A stretch of 64,000 nt of DNA from Flavobacterium omnivorum (lineage in GTDB: Bacteria > Bacteroidota > Bacteroidia > Flavobacteriales > Flavobacteriaceae), in contig NZ_FNDB01000004.1 in the NCBI RefSeq assembly GCF_900099915.1, forward strand, positions 248,001-312,000. The letters run 5' to 3'. The notes under the pieces were generated by a model. It ran no database searches. It was not told the DNA's origin and saw only the letters and a list, made by a program, of their open reading frames with translations. Below are positions 1 to 8,063 of this stretch, in pieces (the first letter of the stretch is position 1; each line of letters begins with the position of its first letter). The position numbers and the translations under genes were made by a program.

Positions 1-755
1 TTGGGTATGCAAAAGCTGAGTTTGAACGTCAAAAAGAACTCAACCAAAGTAAAGCCAGTAGCGATAAAGTATATCAGCAATCACAAGCCGAATATAATTC
101 GCTTGCTGTAATGGTACAATCGTATGGTGAAAAATTAAAATTCGCAGGGATAAATCCGAATAATGTTTCTACAAAGAACATTTCAAAAAGCATCAATATT
201 TATTCGCCAATAAGCGGCTATGTGTCCAAAGTGAATGTTAATACAGGAAAATATGTAGCTCCTAGCGACATTTTATTCGAGATTGTAAATCCTTCTGATA
301 TTCATTTGGCACTAACCGTATTCGAAAAAGACATTAACAAAATGGCAATTGGTCAGTCAGTTATAGCGTTTAATAATACTAATCCAGAAAAAAAATATCA
401 CTGCGAAATTATTTTAATAGGAAAAGATTTTTCCGAAGACCGAAGTACAGAAATGCATTGCCATTTTGCTAAATACGATAAAACACTATTGCCGGGAATG
501 TACATGAATGCCGAAATACAGTTAAAAAGCCAGCAATCCAATGTTTTGCCATCAGAGGCTATTGTAAATTATGAAAACAAAAATTATATCTTTATAGAAA
601 AGGGAAAGAAACTCTTTGAAATGAAAGAAGTAACAACCGGAACATCAGAAAATGAATATGTAGAAATTGTTTCCAATGAAAATTTAAAAGACGTAAATAT
701 TGTTATAAAAGGGTCTTATTCGCTTTTGATGAAAATGAAAAATTTAGAGGAATAA
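1..755 (+). CDS. RND efflux periplasmic adaptor (HlyD/CusB-like), 5' end missing
   Basis: The reading frame is already open at base 3, so this is the C-terminal part of a gene that begins upstream of the window. The first ~35 visible residues are charged and Gln-rich (ERQKELNQSKASSDKVYQQS) and look like the end of the coiled-coil hairpin. A lipoyl-like half-motif follows (IYSPISGYVSKVNVNTGKYV, near base 205), then a beta-barrel and a membrane-proximal domain ending at 755. This order is typical of membrane-fusion proteins that link an inner-membrane RND pump to an outer-membrane channel. The PISGYV-x-VNVNTGKYV pattern resembles CusB/CzcB metal adaptors, but the substrate cannot be fixed from this fragment. 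The neighbouring iron-export gene would fit metal resistance (inference). Confidence 0.85.
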   Translation, partial: GYAKAEFERQKELNQSKASSDKVYQQSQAEYNSLAVMVQSYGEKLKFAGINPNNVSTKNISKSINIYSPISGYVSKVNVNTGKYVAPSDILFEIVNPSDIHLALTVFEKDINKMAIGQSVIAFNNTNPEKKYHCEIILIGKDFSEDRSTEMHCHFAKYDKTLLPGMYMNAEIQLKSQQSNVLPSEAIVNYENKNYIFIEKGKKLFEMKEVTTGTSENEYVEIVSNENLKDVNIVIKGSYSLLMKMKNLEE

Positions 756-878
756 AAGGTTAGATTTATGATCAAAATGGAATAGTTTTTAAAATTAAAA
801 TTTTTAAATTAGTGGAATGAATACTACAAAAAATATTGATACACAAAATTATTAATTTAGAAAAGTAAATAAGAAAAG

Positions 879-1997
879 ATGGACTTAAATAAACTAAAAG
901 ATCAATTGCAAACGGAAGTTGATACCGCCTTTTTATACGATAGTATTGCTGCAATTCAGTCTGATGATGCATTAACAAGAGTGTTGCGTAGCCTTAGCGA
1001 AATTGAAAAAGGTCATGCGAAACACATGCATGATAAAGTTTTAACAGTCGAACCAGCGTATAAAATGCCTCCGCCTTCTTCTAGAGCCAAGTTTCAATTA
1101 AAACTAGGTAAAATATTTGGTTACACCTCCATCATAAGCAGTCTTTCAAATATAGAGAAGCAGTTTGCAGTAAATTCAATTAAAAATAAAATTAAAAATG
1201 GAGAAAAGCCAACGGGCTTTGAGCACAATCATCTCAATATCATCGAAGCCGTAAACAATAATGCCGCACTCAATGTTTCCGGTGGCTTGCTGTCTAAATT
1301 TGAAAGCCGTCATAAATCAGTGGGTGGAAATGCATTGCGCGCATCTGTTTTAGGCTCTAATGATGGCCTAGTTTCTAATATGAGTTTGGTCATGGGAGTA
1401 GCTGGGGCAGCAGTTTCAAACAATACGATATTGTTAACAGGTATTGCCGGGCTTTTAGCTGGTGCTATTTCGATGGCCTTAGGCGAATGGCTTTCTGTGC
1501 AAAGTTCGAGAGAATTAAACCAACGCCAAATTGATTTGGAAACCGAAGAATTAGAAGCTTCACCAGAAGAAGAAAAAAAAGAATTAGTTTTACTGTATCA
1601 AGCCAAAGGAATGAATGCTATCGAAGCACAAAAATTAGCAGATAAAGCTTTTGAGAATCCTCAAACGGCAATTGACGCTATTATAACGGAAGAGTTAGGT
1701 ATCGACAAAAATGAGTTAGGTGGATCAGCTTGGGAAGCAGCAACAGCTTCTTTTGTTCTTTTCGCCATTGGAGCCATAATTCCTTTGTATCCTTTTATGT
1801 TTTTAGATGGAAAAAATGCAATATTATTAAGCGTAGGAAGCAGTGTTATCGGACTATTTGGTATTGGAGCAGCTATCACATTATTGACCGGAAAAAGTAT
1901 TTTGTTCTCCGGATTTAGACAAGTTGGCTTTGGTTTGGGCGCTGCCGCAATAACTTACGGTATTGGCTCTCTGATTGGCGTTTCATTAGCAGGATAA
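879..1997 (+). CDS. mbfA: Membrane-bound ferritin-like / VIT1 iron exporter (MbfA type)
   Basis: A 372-residue fusion. Residues ~1-150 form a ferritin/rubrerythrin-like domain with Glu and ExxH-type positions (EIEKGHAKHMH near residue 45; FEHNH and FESRH near 115-145). Residues ~155-372 form a VIT1/CCC1 transporter domain with its hallmark segments (LGSNDGLVSNMSLVMGVAGA; GAISMALGEWLSVQSSREL) and about five hydrophobic helices. In alphaproteobacteria, MbfA proteins of this architecture bind iron in the cytosolic domain, export it and protect from peroxide. It follows the RND adaptor by 123 bases and precedes a small membrane protein on the same strand. The family is firm; iron as substrate is inferred from homologues, and manganese is possible. 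Confidence 0.88.
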   Translation: MDLNKLKDQLQTEVDTAFLYDSIAAIQSDDALTRVLRSLSEIEKGHAKHMHDKVLTVEPAYKMPPPSSRAKFQLKLGKIFGYTSIISSLSNIEKQFAVNSIKNKIKNGEKPTGFEHNHLNIIEAVNNNAALNVSGGLLSKFESRHKSVGGNALRASVLGSNDGLVSNMSLVMGVAGAAVSNNTILLTGIAGLLAGAISMALGEWLSVQSSRELNQRQIDLETEELEASPEEEKKELVLLYQAKGMNAIEAQKLADKAFENPQTAIDAIITEELGIDKNELGGSAWEAATASFVLFAIGAIIPLYPFMFLDGKNAILLSVGSSVIGLFGIGAAITLLTGKSILFSGFRQVGFGLGAAAITYGIGSLIGVSLAG

Positions 1998-2088
1998 ACT
2001 AGCAATTACCGGTCTCTAATGCTTAGCGAGAAAAAAAATAGATTAGAATTATATAGTTTGAATATTAAAAACTTAAATAAATTAGGAT

Positions 2089-2592
2089 ATGAATGACGCT
2101 CATTTACATTTGGTGGTAAACCATTTTCCGATTATCGGAACCATTTTTGGATTTGGAATTTTAGTAGTTGGATTACTTCTAAAAAACAATTCTGTTAAAA
2201 ACACAGCCTATGTTTTATTTATAATTGCAGCTGTTTTTGGTTTTTTAAGTATAACAACTGGTGAAGGTGCAGAAGAAATGGTAGAAGACTTTCCTGGAAT
2301 CGGCAAAGCTATAATTCATGAACATGAAGAAGTAGCAGAGAAATTAGCATTAGTCTTGTACGCACTAGCCCTTACTTCTGTTTTTGGGATTTATACTAAT
2401 TTAAAAAATAAAACCAAAGCCAATGTAGTTTCCTATATCGCTTTAGGTATTGCTTTGATTGCCGTTTATTTTGCGCAGCAAACAGGAACGACAGGAGGAG
2501 AAATTCGTCACACAGAAATTAGAAATGACAGCGCCGTTTCTCCTATTGGGAATAAAGATGCTTTTATTGAAAAGGAAAAAGATAAGGACTAA
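2089..2592 (+). CDS. Small four-helix membrane protein, DUF2231-like
   Basis: A 167-residue protein that opens with a His-containing segment (NDAHLHLVVNHFPIIG) and continues with about four transmembrane helices. Between helices two and three lies a conserved-looking acidic/His loop (TTGEGAEEMVED, then IIHEHEEVAEK). The N-terminal HLH-x-VVNHFP-type segment and overall layout resemble DUF2231 membrane proteins, often found near cytochrome or metal genes. The His and Glu residues could bind a metal or haem, but nothing proves this. It ends in a charged tail and is probably expressed with or near the iron exporter. Function unknown. Confidence 0.6.
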   Translation: MNDAHLHLVVNHFPIIGTIFGFGILVVGLLLKNNSVKNTAYVLFIIAAVFGFLSITTGEGAEEMVEDFPGIGKAIIHEHEEVAEKLALVLYALALTSVFGIYTNLKNKTKANVVSYIALGIALIAVYFAQQTGTTGGEIRHTEIRNDSAVSPIGNKDAFIEKEKDKD

Positions 2593-2633
2593 AATTAATT
2601 TAACAAAAATATAAGCTTAAGTTAAAATAAAAA

Positions 2634-2665
2634 TTGCTTTGTAAATGTTTTATAGACTATATTTG
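2634..2665 (+). promoter_or_regulatory. Predicted his operon promoter
   Basis: TATATTTG at 2658-2665 is an exact match to the Bacteroidetes -7 box TAnnTTTG. A TTG lies at 2634-2636, 21 bases upstream, and an alternative TTTG at 2638-2641 is 16 bases upstream, which suits the -33 box. Transcription would begin near 2671-2673, placing the leader ATG (2691) about 20 bases into the RNA. Confidence 0.7.
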
Positions 2666-2690
2666 CACAAGTATAAAACTGAATATAAAA

Positions 2691-2750
2691 ATGTTTACAA
2701 ATCAATTGCATCATCATCATTTCCATTATTGCTCTCAAGCGATGTGTTAA
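2691..2750 (+). CDS. hisL: his operon leader peptide
   Basis: A 19-codon ORF that starts MFTNQL, runs through four consecutive His codons (2709-2720), Phe and a fifth His (2724-2726), and ends YCSQAMC before TAA at 2748. Five His in 19 residues directly upstream of hisG, with a rho-independent terminator between, is the hallmark of ribosome-mediated attenuation. The enterobacterial his leader uses seven His codons in the same role. No Shine-Dalgarno is present, as is normal in this phylum, and the A-rich bases before the ATG fit. Too short for ordinary gene finding. Confidence 0.88.
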   Translation: MFTNQLHHHHFHYCSQAMC

Positions 2751-2812
2751 TGATATGGATGTAAATCATCATATTCTAAAAACCCGTTTGAGTACATCAA
2801 GCGGGTTTTTTA
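2734..2812 (+). promoter_or_regulatory. his attenuator: alternative antiterminator and terminator
   Basis: CTCAAGCG (2734-2741), which overlaps the last leader codons, can pair over 8 positions (one G-U) with CGTTTGAG (2785-2792). CGTTTGAG is also the 5' arm of the terminator, so the two folds exclude each other. A ribosome stalled on the His codons leaves 2734-2741 free, the antiterminator forms and his genes are read. A ribosome that reaches the stop at 2748 covers 2734-2741 and the terminator forms. A weaker hairpin (ATATGGATG / CATCATAT, about 2753-2777, one bulge) lies between and may act as a pause hairpin. Confidence 0.75.
2779..2812 (+). terminator. his attenuator terminator hairpin
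   Basis: AAACCCGTTTGA (about 2780-2791) pairs with TCAAGCGGGTTT (about 2797-2808) around a five-base loop (one G-U), followed by a U run to 2811. It sits 50 bases before the hisG start, so unregulated readthrough would be poor. Confidence 0.85.
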
Positions 2813-2862
2813 TTTCCCAATGTTTGTACTCAATCATAATATTTTAAATAAAAAAAAACAAA

Positions 2863-3720
2863 ATGAGTACATTAAAAATTGCAATTCAAAAATCAGGACG
2901 TTTAAACGAAGATAGCATTCAAATTCTTAAAGATGCGGGTATTTCAATCGACAATGGTATAGACCAATTAAAAGCCGAAGCATCAAATTTCCCTTTAGAG
3001 GTTCTATATTTAAGAAATTCAGACATTCCTCAATACCTAATTGACGGAGTTGTAGATATTGCCATAGTTGGGGATAATCTGCTAGTGGAGAAGGGAAATG
3101 ATATTGAAGTAATACAAAAATTAGGTTTTTCAAAATGTAAAGTATCTGTTGCCGTACCTAAAGCATTTGATTACAAATCGGTTCAGGATCTAAACGGAAT
3201 GCGTATTGCCACTTCTTATCCTAAAACAGTACTTGATTTTTTCAATTCAAAAGGAGTTACAGTCGATATTCACCAAATCTCAGGTTCGGTAGAAATAGCC
3301 CCAAATATAGGTTTAGCAGATGCGATAGTTGATATTGTGTCTAGCGGAAGTACTTTATTTAAAAATAATCTTAAAGAAGTGGAAGTTATTTTTAAAAGTG
3401 AAGCAGTTTTAGCGGTTTCACCAAAAGTAACACCAGAATCTCAAAAAATAATTGATACTTTAAAATTCAGAATCGAATCTGTTTTAAGAGCAAGGAAATC
3501 AAAATATATTTTGATGAACGTTCCTAATGACAAAATTGAAGCAGTAGGTAAAATTCTGCCAGTACTGCGCAGTTTAACAGTATTGCCATTAGCACAAGAA
3601 GGATGGAGTAGTGTACACTCTGTAATCGATAAAGATACTTTTTGGGATGTGATCGATCAATTAAAAGAAGCAGGAGCCGAAGGAATTTTAGTTTGTCCTA
3701 TCGAGAAAATGGTACTGTAA
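2863..3720 (+). CDS. hisG: ATP phosphoribosyltransferase, long form
   Basis: Catalyses the first committed step of histidine synthesis, joining ATP and PRPP to give phosphoribosyl-ATP in the cytosol. The 285-residue length and C-terminal ACT-like region (from about residue 215, RARKSKYILMNVP onward, ending EGILVCPIEKM) identify the long, hexameric form, which is feedback-inhibited by His and needs no HisZ. The N-terminal half has the expected KIAIQKSGRL start, the DIAIVGDN segment and the PRPP-loop-like DIVSSGSTL. First gene of the his operon, behind the leader-peptide attenuator. Identity is firm. Confidence 0.97.
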   Translation: MSTLKIAIQKSGRLNEDSIQILKDAGISIDNGIDQLKAEASNFPLEVLYLRNSDIPQYLIDGVVDIAIVGDNLLVEKGNDIEVIQKLGFSKCKVSVAVPKAFDYKSVQDLNGMRIATSYPKTVLDFFNSKGVTVDIHQISGSVEIAPNIGLADAIVDIVSSGSTLFKNNLKEVEVIFKSEAVLAVSPKVTPESQKIIDTLKFRIESVLRARKSKYILMNVPNDKIEAVGKILPVLRSLTVLPLAQEGWSSVHSVIDKDTFWDVIDQLKEAGAEGILVCPIEKMVL

Positions 3721-3806
3721 GAATTTTAAATTATTAGTTATGAATTATGAGTTTTAAAACCGAATAATTCAATTTTTGAATCATTTAATCTTTGAATACA
3801 ATTAAA

Positions 3807-5099
3807 ATGAATAAAATATACAATCCAAAACCAGAAACGTGGTCCGCTATCTTAGAACGGCCAACCAAAACTGTAGATGATATTGAAGCTACGGTAAAAG
3901 AAATCTTCAAAGAAGTTCAGAAAAAAGGGGATGAGGCAGTAGCCAAATATACGTCGCTTTTTGATGGCGCTTCCGTTGCAAATATTGAAGTTTCTAAAGC
4001 GGAGATTGAGGCTGCTATCGCTACTGTTTCAGATGAGTTAAAAGAGGCGATTGCGCTTGCAAAAGCCAATATCACTAAATTTCACACTGCTCAAAAAACA
4101 GATCGAATAGAAGTGGAAACAATCGAAGGTGTGAATTGTTGGCAAGAGAAAAGACCGATTCAAAAAGTAGGATTGTATATTCCGGGAGGAACAGCACCTC
4201 TATTTTCAACCGTATTGATGCTTGCTGTTCCAGCGGATATTGCAGGTTGTAACGAAATTGTATTGTGCTCGCCACCGGATAAAAACGGAAATATAAATCC
4301 GGCAATCTTGTTTGCCGCAAATTTATGTGGAGTAACTAAAATTTTAAAAGTAGGTGGTATTCAAGCTATTGCTGGGATGACATTTGGAACAGAAACAATT
4401 CCAAAAGTATATAAAATTTTTGGACCAGGAAATCAATTTGTAACAGTTGCAAAACAATTAGCCACACAATTTGGTGTAGCTATTGATATGCCCGCGGGTC
4501 CATCTGAGTTATTAATTGTAGCTGATGATACTGCAGTTCCTGCTTTTGTGGCTTCGGATCTATTGTCACAAGCAGAACACGGAGCAGACAGTCAGGTAAT
4601 TTTAGTTTCAACGTCCAAGAAATTAATGGATGCGGTGGAAACGGAAGTTCAAATCCAAATCGAGGCTTTACCGAGAAAAGCCATCGCCGAAAAAGCAATT
4701 GCTAATTCTAAATTAATTTTTGTTGAAAACGATAAAATAGCACTGGATTTAATCAACGAATACGGACCAGAACACTTTATAATCTGTTCTGAATTTGATG
4801 ATTTTTATAGCAATGGTGTGTGCAATGCAGGATCTGTTTTCATTGGAAATTTCACTCCAGAAAGTGCGGGTGATTATGCTTCAGGAACCAATCACACCTT
4901 ACCAACTAATGGATACGCTAAAAATTACAGTGGTGTCAATCTAGATAGTTTTACAAAAACAATGACTTTCCAAAAAATATCTGAAAAAGGTATACAAAAC
5001 ATTGGCAATGCAATCGAAATTATGGCTGATGCCGAAGGGTTGCAAGCGCACAAAAATGCAGTTACATTACGATTAAAAGCACTGGAAAATGGGAAATAG
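3807..5099 (+). CDS. hisD: Histidinol dehydrogenase
   Basis: Performs the last two NAD-dependent oxidations from L-histidinol to L-histidine, using Zn. The family signature is clear: VGLYIPGGTAPLFSTVLM, the IFGPGNQFVTVAK segment, DMPAGPSELLIVAD, and LLSQAEHGADSQ with Zn-binding Gln/His, with EYGPEH and SAGDYASGTNHTLPT further on. The start is set at ATG 3807 (MNKIYNPKPETW, 430 residues); an in-frame TTG at 3792 would add five residues but is less likely. The last 11 bases overlap hisC, which suggests coupled translation. Confidence 0.97.
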   Translation: MNKIYNPKPETWSAILERPTKTVDDIEATVKEIFKEVQKKGDEAVAKYTSLFDGASVANIEVSKAEIEAAIATVSDELKEAIALAKANITKFHTAQKTDRIEVETIEGVNCWQEKRPIQKVGLYIPGGTAPLFSTVLMLAVPADIAGCNEIVLCSPPDKNGNINPAILFAANLCGVTKILKVGGIQAIAGMTFGTETIPKVYKIFGPGNQFVTVAKQLATQFGVAIDMPAGPSELLIVADDTAVPAFVASDLLSQAEHGADSQVILVSTSKKLMDAVETEVQIQIEALPRKAIAEKAIANSKLIFVENDKIALDLINEYGPEHFIICSEFDDFYSNGVCNAGSVFIGNFTPESAGDYASGTNHTLPTNGYAKNYSGVNLDSFTKTMTFQKISEKGIQNIGNAIEIMADAEGLQAHKNAVTLRLKALENGK

Positions 5100-6138
5100 T
5101 TTTGATATCAATAATTTGGTTCGAGAGAACGTAAAAACAATGAAGCCGTATTCCTCTGCTCGCGATGAATTTGAGGATTTTGATACTGCTGATATGATTT
5201 TTTTGGATGCCAATGAAAACCCGTTTGAAAATGGTGTGAATAGGTATCCTGACCCACTACAAATGAGTGTAAAAGAGGTTTTGGCAAAACAAAGAAATGT
5301 CAAAACGAATCAAATTTTATTGGGGAATGGAAGTGACGAAGTATTAGATTTATTATTCAGAGCTTTTTGTGAACCAAAAACAGATAATGTAATCACTTTG
5401 CCACCAACGTACGGAATGTATGGCGTTTTGGCGAATATTAATGCCGTAGAAAACAAAGAAATTTTACTTTCAGAAGACTTTCAACCGCAAATTGAGAAAA
5501 TCATGGAGGCTGTTGATGAAAAGACTAAAATCATCTTTTTATGTTCTCCAAATAACCCAACCGGGAATTCATTCTCGGATGAAAGTGTTGCGTATCTTTT
5601 GCAAAATTTCAAAGGTTTGGTTGTAATTGACGAAGCATACATTGACTTTTCCAAGAAAGACAGTTGGATCAATGAATTAGATGAGTATCCAAATCTTGTC
5701 ATTACTCAAACACTATCAAAGGCGTATGGTTTAGCAGGTATTAGACTGGGTATTTGCTATGCATCTGCGGAAGTAATTTCGGTTTTAAATAAAATAAAAC
5801 CACCGTATAATGTAAATGAATTGACTCAAAAAAGAGCTTTGGATCGACTGGATAAACCTGAAAAAATAAAATCTGAAATCGAATCTATTATAACACAAAG
5901 GTCAGTGTTACTTAAAGTATTACTTGATGTAGATTTTGTCGAAAAAATTTATCCAACCGAAGCCAATTTTATTTTGGTAAAAGTAGATAATGCCAATAAA
6001 AGATACGCAGAGTTGATTGCAAAAGGAATTGTAATCAGAAATAGAACAACCCAACCGCTATGCAATAATTGTTTGCGTTTTACTGTTGGAACAGAACAAG
6101 AAAACATGAAATTAATTGAGGTGTTAAAACAACTTTAA
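5089..6138 (+). CDS. hisC: Histidinol-phosphate aminotransferase
   Basis: PLP-dependent class I/II aminotransferase of 349 residues that converts imidazole acetol-phosphate and glutamate to histidinol-phosphate. Motifs: LDANENPFENGVNRYPDP near the N-terminus (substrate binding), LGNGSDEVLDLL, CSPNNPTGN (PLP pocket), VVIDEAYIDF, and TQTLSKAYGLAGIRLG with the Schiff-base Lys. The start overlaps the hisD stop by 11 bases. Fourth enzyme-coding step in a fully colinear his operon; no sign of damage. Confidence 0.96.
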   Translation: MGNSFDINNLVRENVKTMKPYSSARDEFEDFDTADMIFLDANENPFENGVNRYPDPLQMSVKEVLAKQRNVKTNQILLGNGSDEVLDLLFRAFCEPKTDNVITLPPTYGMYGVLANINAVENKEILLSEDFQPQIEKIMEAVDEKTKIIFLCSPNNPTGNSFSDESVAYLLQNFKGLVVIDEAYIDFSKKDSWINELDEYPNLVITQTLSKAYGLAGIRLGICYASAEVISVLNKIKPPYNVNELTQKRALDRLDKPEKIKSEIESIITQRSVLLKVLLDVDFVEKIYPTEANFILVKVDNANKRYAELIAKGIVIRNRTTQPLCNNCLRFTVGTEQENMKLIEVLKQL

Positions 6139-6162
6139 ACCTTAAACTTTAAACTTTTTTTA
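6139..6162 (+). repeat. Intergenic repeat arm hisC-hisB
   Basis: The 24-base hisC-hisB spacer contains CCTTAAACTTTAAACTTT, the same sequence that forms one arm of the longer inverted repeats at 7303-7366 and 58931-59000. Only one arm is present here. Confidence 0.55.
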
Positions 6163-7299
6163 ATGAAAAAAATACTTTTTATAGATCGTGACGGAACCAT
6201 GGTTTTGGAACCAAATGATTATCAATTAGACAGTTTCGAAAAATTAGAATTTTATCCAAATGCTTTTCAGTATTTGGGAAAAATAGCTAAAGAATTGGAT
6301 TTTGAACTTGTCATGGTTACTAATCAGGACGGTTTAGGAACGGATTCACATGCGGAAGCCAACTTTTGGCCGGTTCACAATCTAATTATGAAAGCCTTCG
6401 AGAATGAAGGAGTGGTTTTTAGTGATGTGCTAATTGACAAAACCTTTCCGCATGAAAATGCACCCACTCGCAAGCCAGCAACTGGTTTGTTAACGAAATA
6501 TATTGGTAATGCGGGATACGATTTAGTGAATTCATTTGTCATTGGAGACAGAATAACCGATGTTGAATTAGCAAAAAACTTGGGTTCGAAAGCGATTTTT
6601 ATTAATAGAGATGAAGACTTAGGTGGTAATGAAATATCTTCAAAAAGACATGAATTGGATTCGGTTATTGCTTTACAAACCACAGATTGGAAAGTAATTT
6701 ACGAATTTTTAAAATTAGAGGTACGTTCGGCTACCATTTCAAGAAAAACAAATGAGACCGATATATTTATCAATTTAAATCTAGACGGAACAGGGAAAAG
6801 TAAAATCGAAACTGGTATTGCTTTTTTTGATCACATGTTGGACCAAATTGCCCGTCACGGTCAAATGGATTTAGAAATCCTTGTAAAAGGAGATTTAGAG
6901 GTTGATGAGCACCATACAATCGAAGATACGGCGATTGCGCTTGGTGAAGTTTTTGCTAAAGCATTAGGCAACAAATTGGGGATTGAACGCTACGGTTTTT
7001 GTTTGCCCATGGACGATTGTTTGGCACAAGTTGCTATTGATTTTGGAGGCAGAAACTGGTTGGTTTGGGAAACCGAGTTCAAACGGGAAATGGTAGGTAA
7101 AATGCCAACGGAAATGTTTTTCCACTTTTTCAAATCATTCTCAGATGGCGCAAAAGCGAACATCAATATCAAAGCGGAAGGTACAAACGAGCATCATAAG
7201 ATTGAAGCCATTTTCAAGGCTTTTGCCAAAGCGATAAAAGTTGCGGTAAAACGCGACACAGAAAAGATGATTTTGCCATCAACAAAAGGAATGCTGTAA
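6163..7299 (+). CDS. hisB: Bifunctional histidinol-phosphatase / imidazoleglycerol-phosphate dehydratase
   Basis: A 378-residue fusion with two catalytic parts. Residues 1-~165 are a HAD phosphatase (FIDRDGTM with the Asp nucleophile, MVTNQDGLG, and [17 protein letters not shown]), which dephosphorylates histidinol-phosphate. Residues ~185-378 are the Mn-dependent dehydratase ([36 protein letters not shown] and a matching second His-rich motif [15 protein letters not shown]). This fusion also occurs in enterobacteria and many Bacteroidetes. The phosphatase motif reads DGTM rather than the usual DGTL, a mild change next to the catalytic loop. Confidence 0.96.
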   Translation: MKKILFIDRDGTMVLEPNDYQLDSFEKLEFYPNAFQYLGKIAKELDFELVMVTNQDGLGTDSHAEANFWPVHNLIMKAFENEGVVFSDVLIDKTFPHENAPTRKPATGLLTKYIGNAGYDLVNSFVIGDRITDVELAKNLGSKAIFINRDEDLGGNEISSKRHELDSVIALQTTDWKVIYEFLKLEVRSATISRKTNETDIFINLNLDGTGKSKIETGIAFFDHMLDQIARHGQMDLEILVKGDLEVDEHHTIEDTAIALGEVFAKALGNKLGIERYGFCLPMDDCLAQVAIDFGGRNWLVWETEFKREMVGKMPTEMFFHFFKSFSDGAKANINIKAEGTNEHHKIEAIFKAFAKAIKVAVKRDTEKMILPSTKGML

Positions 7300-7302
7300 A
7301 AT

Positions 7303-7366
7303 TGTTTAAAGTTTAACGTTTCAGGTTGACTCGAGCAACTTTAAATTTTAAACATTAAACTTGAAA
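7303..7366 (+). repeat. Inverted repeat between hisB and hisH
   Basis: The 77-base hisB-hisH spacer holds an imperfect inverted repeat. The left arm starts TGTTTAAAGTTTAACG and ends AGGTTG; the right arm starts CAACTTTAAATTTT and runs to AAACTTGAAAC. A short loop (ACTCGAG) separates them. The same TTTAAAGTTTAA / CAACTTTAAA elements occur in the ilvB-ilvN spacer, so this is a dispersed intergenic unit and not a gene-specific signal. Confidence 0.6.
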
Positions 7367-7376
7367 CAAAAGTTAA

Positions 7377-7964
7377 ATGAAAATAGTTATCATAAATTAC
7401 GGAGCAGGAAACATTCAAAGCATTATGTTTGCCATAGAACGATTGGGTTTTCAAGCTGTTTTAAGCAATGATTGGATGGAAATCAAAGCTGCTGATAAAG
7501 TGATTTTTCCCGGTGTTGGCGAAGCAAGTTCTGCCATGCGAATGCTAGTGGATAGCGGGCTAGATGTATTAATTCCAACTTTAAAACAACCTGTTTTGGG
7601 AATTTGTTTGGGCATGCAATTGATGTGCAACAAATCAGAAGAAGGAAATACCATAGGTTTAGGTATTTTTGATGTTGATGTGATTAAATTTACACCAAAA
7701 GTTAAAGTGCCACAGATGGGCTGGAACCAAATTTACAATTTGAAATCTCCTTTATTTCAAGGAATTGCTGAAAATGAATATATGTATTTAGTGCATAGTT
7801 TTTATGCGCCACGTTGTGATGAGGCCATTGCAACTACTAATTATGAATTGGAATACGCATCGGCTCTGCAGAAAGATAATTTCTATGGTACACAATTTCA
7901 CCCCGAAAAAAGTGGTGATATTGGAGAGAAAATTTTGGCAAATTTCTTAAAATTAAAGGATTGA
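7377..7964 (+). CDS. hisH: Imidazole glycerol phosphate synthase, glutaminase subunit
   Basis: Class I glutamine amidotransferase (195 residues) that supplies ammonia to HisF, making IGP and the purine intermediate AICAR from PRFAR. The triad is visible: Cys in VLGICLGMQLMC (near residue 76), and His plus Glu in TQFHPEKSG near the C-terminus. The N-terminal IINYGAGNIQS segment and the PQMGWN and HSFYA segments are typical. It sits upstream of hisA and hisF as in most bacteria. No irregularities. Confidence 0.96.
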   Translation: MKIVIINYGAGNIQSIMFAIERLGFQAVLSNDWMEIKAADKVIFPGVGEASSAMRMLVDSGLDVLIPTLKQPVLGICLGMQLMCNKSEEGNTIGLGIFDVDVIKFTPKVKVPQMGWNQIYNLKSPLFQGIAENEYMYLVHSFYAPRCDEAIATTNYELEYASALQKDNFYGTQFHPEKSGDIGEKILANFLKLKD

Positions 7965-7965
7965 A

Positions 7966-8050
7966 AAATTCAAAGATTGAAAAATTAGAGAGTCAAAAAT
8001 TTCTTTGACTAACAATGTCAATCTTTAAATAATTCAATTTTTAAATCTTT
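7966..8050 (+). repeat. AT-rich inverted repeat between hisH and hisA
   Basis: The 99-base spacer contains imperfect complementary stretches: AAAGATTGAAAAATT on the left, and CAATCTTTAAAT plus TTCAATTTTTAAATCTTT on the right, with an inner pair AGTCAAA / TTTGACT. A related TTCAATTTTTGAATC motif is in the hisG-hisD spacer (about 3766-3785). It could fold in RNA. No ORF or promoter box is visible. Confidence 0.5.
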
Positions 8051-8063
8051 AAATTATAAATAA

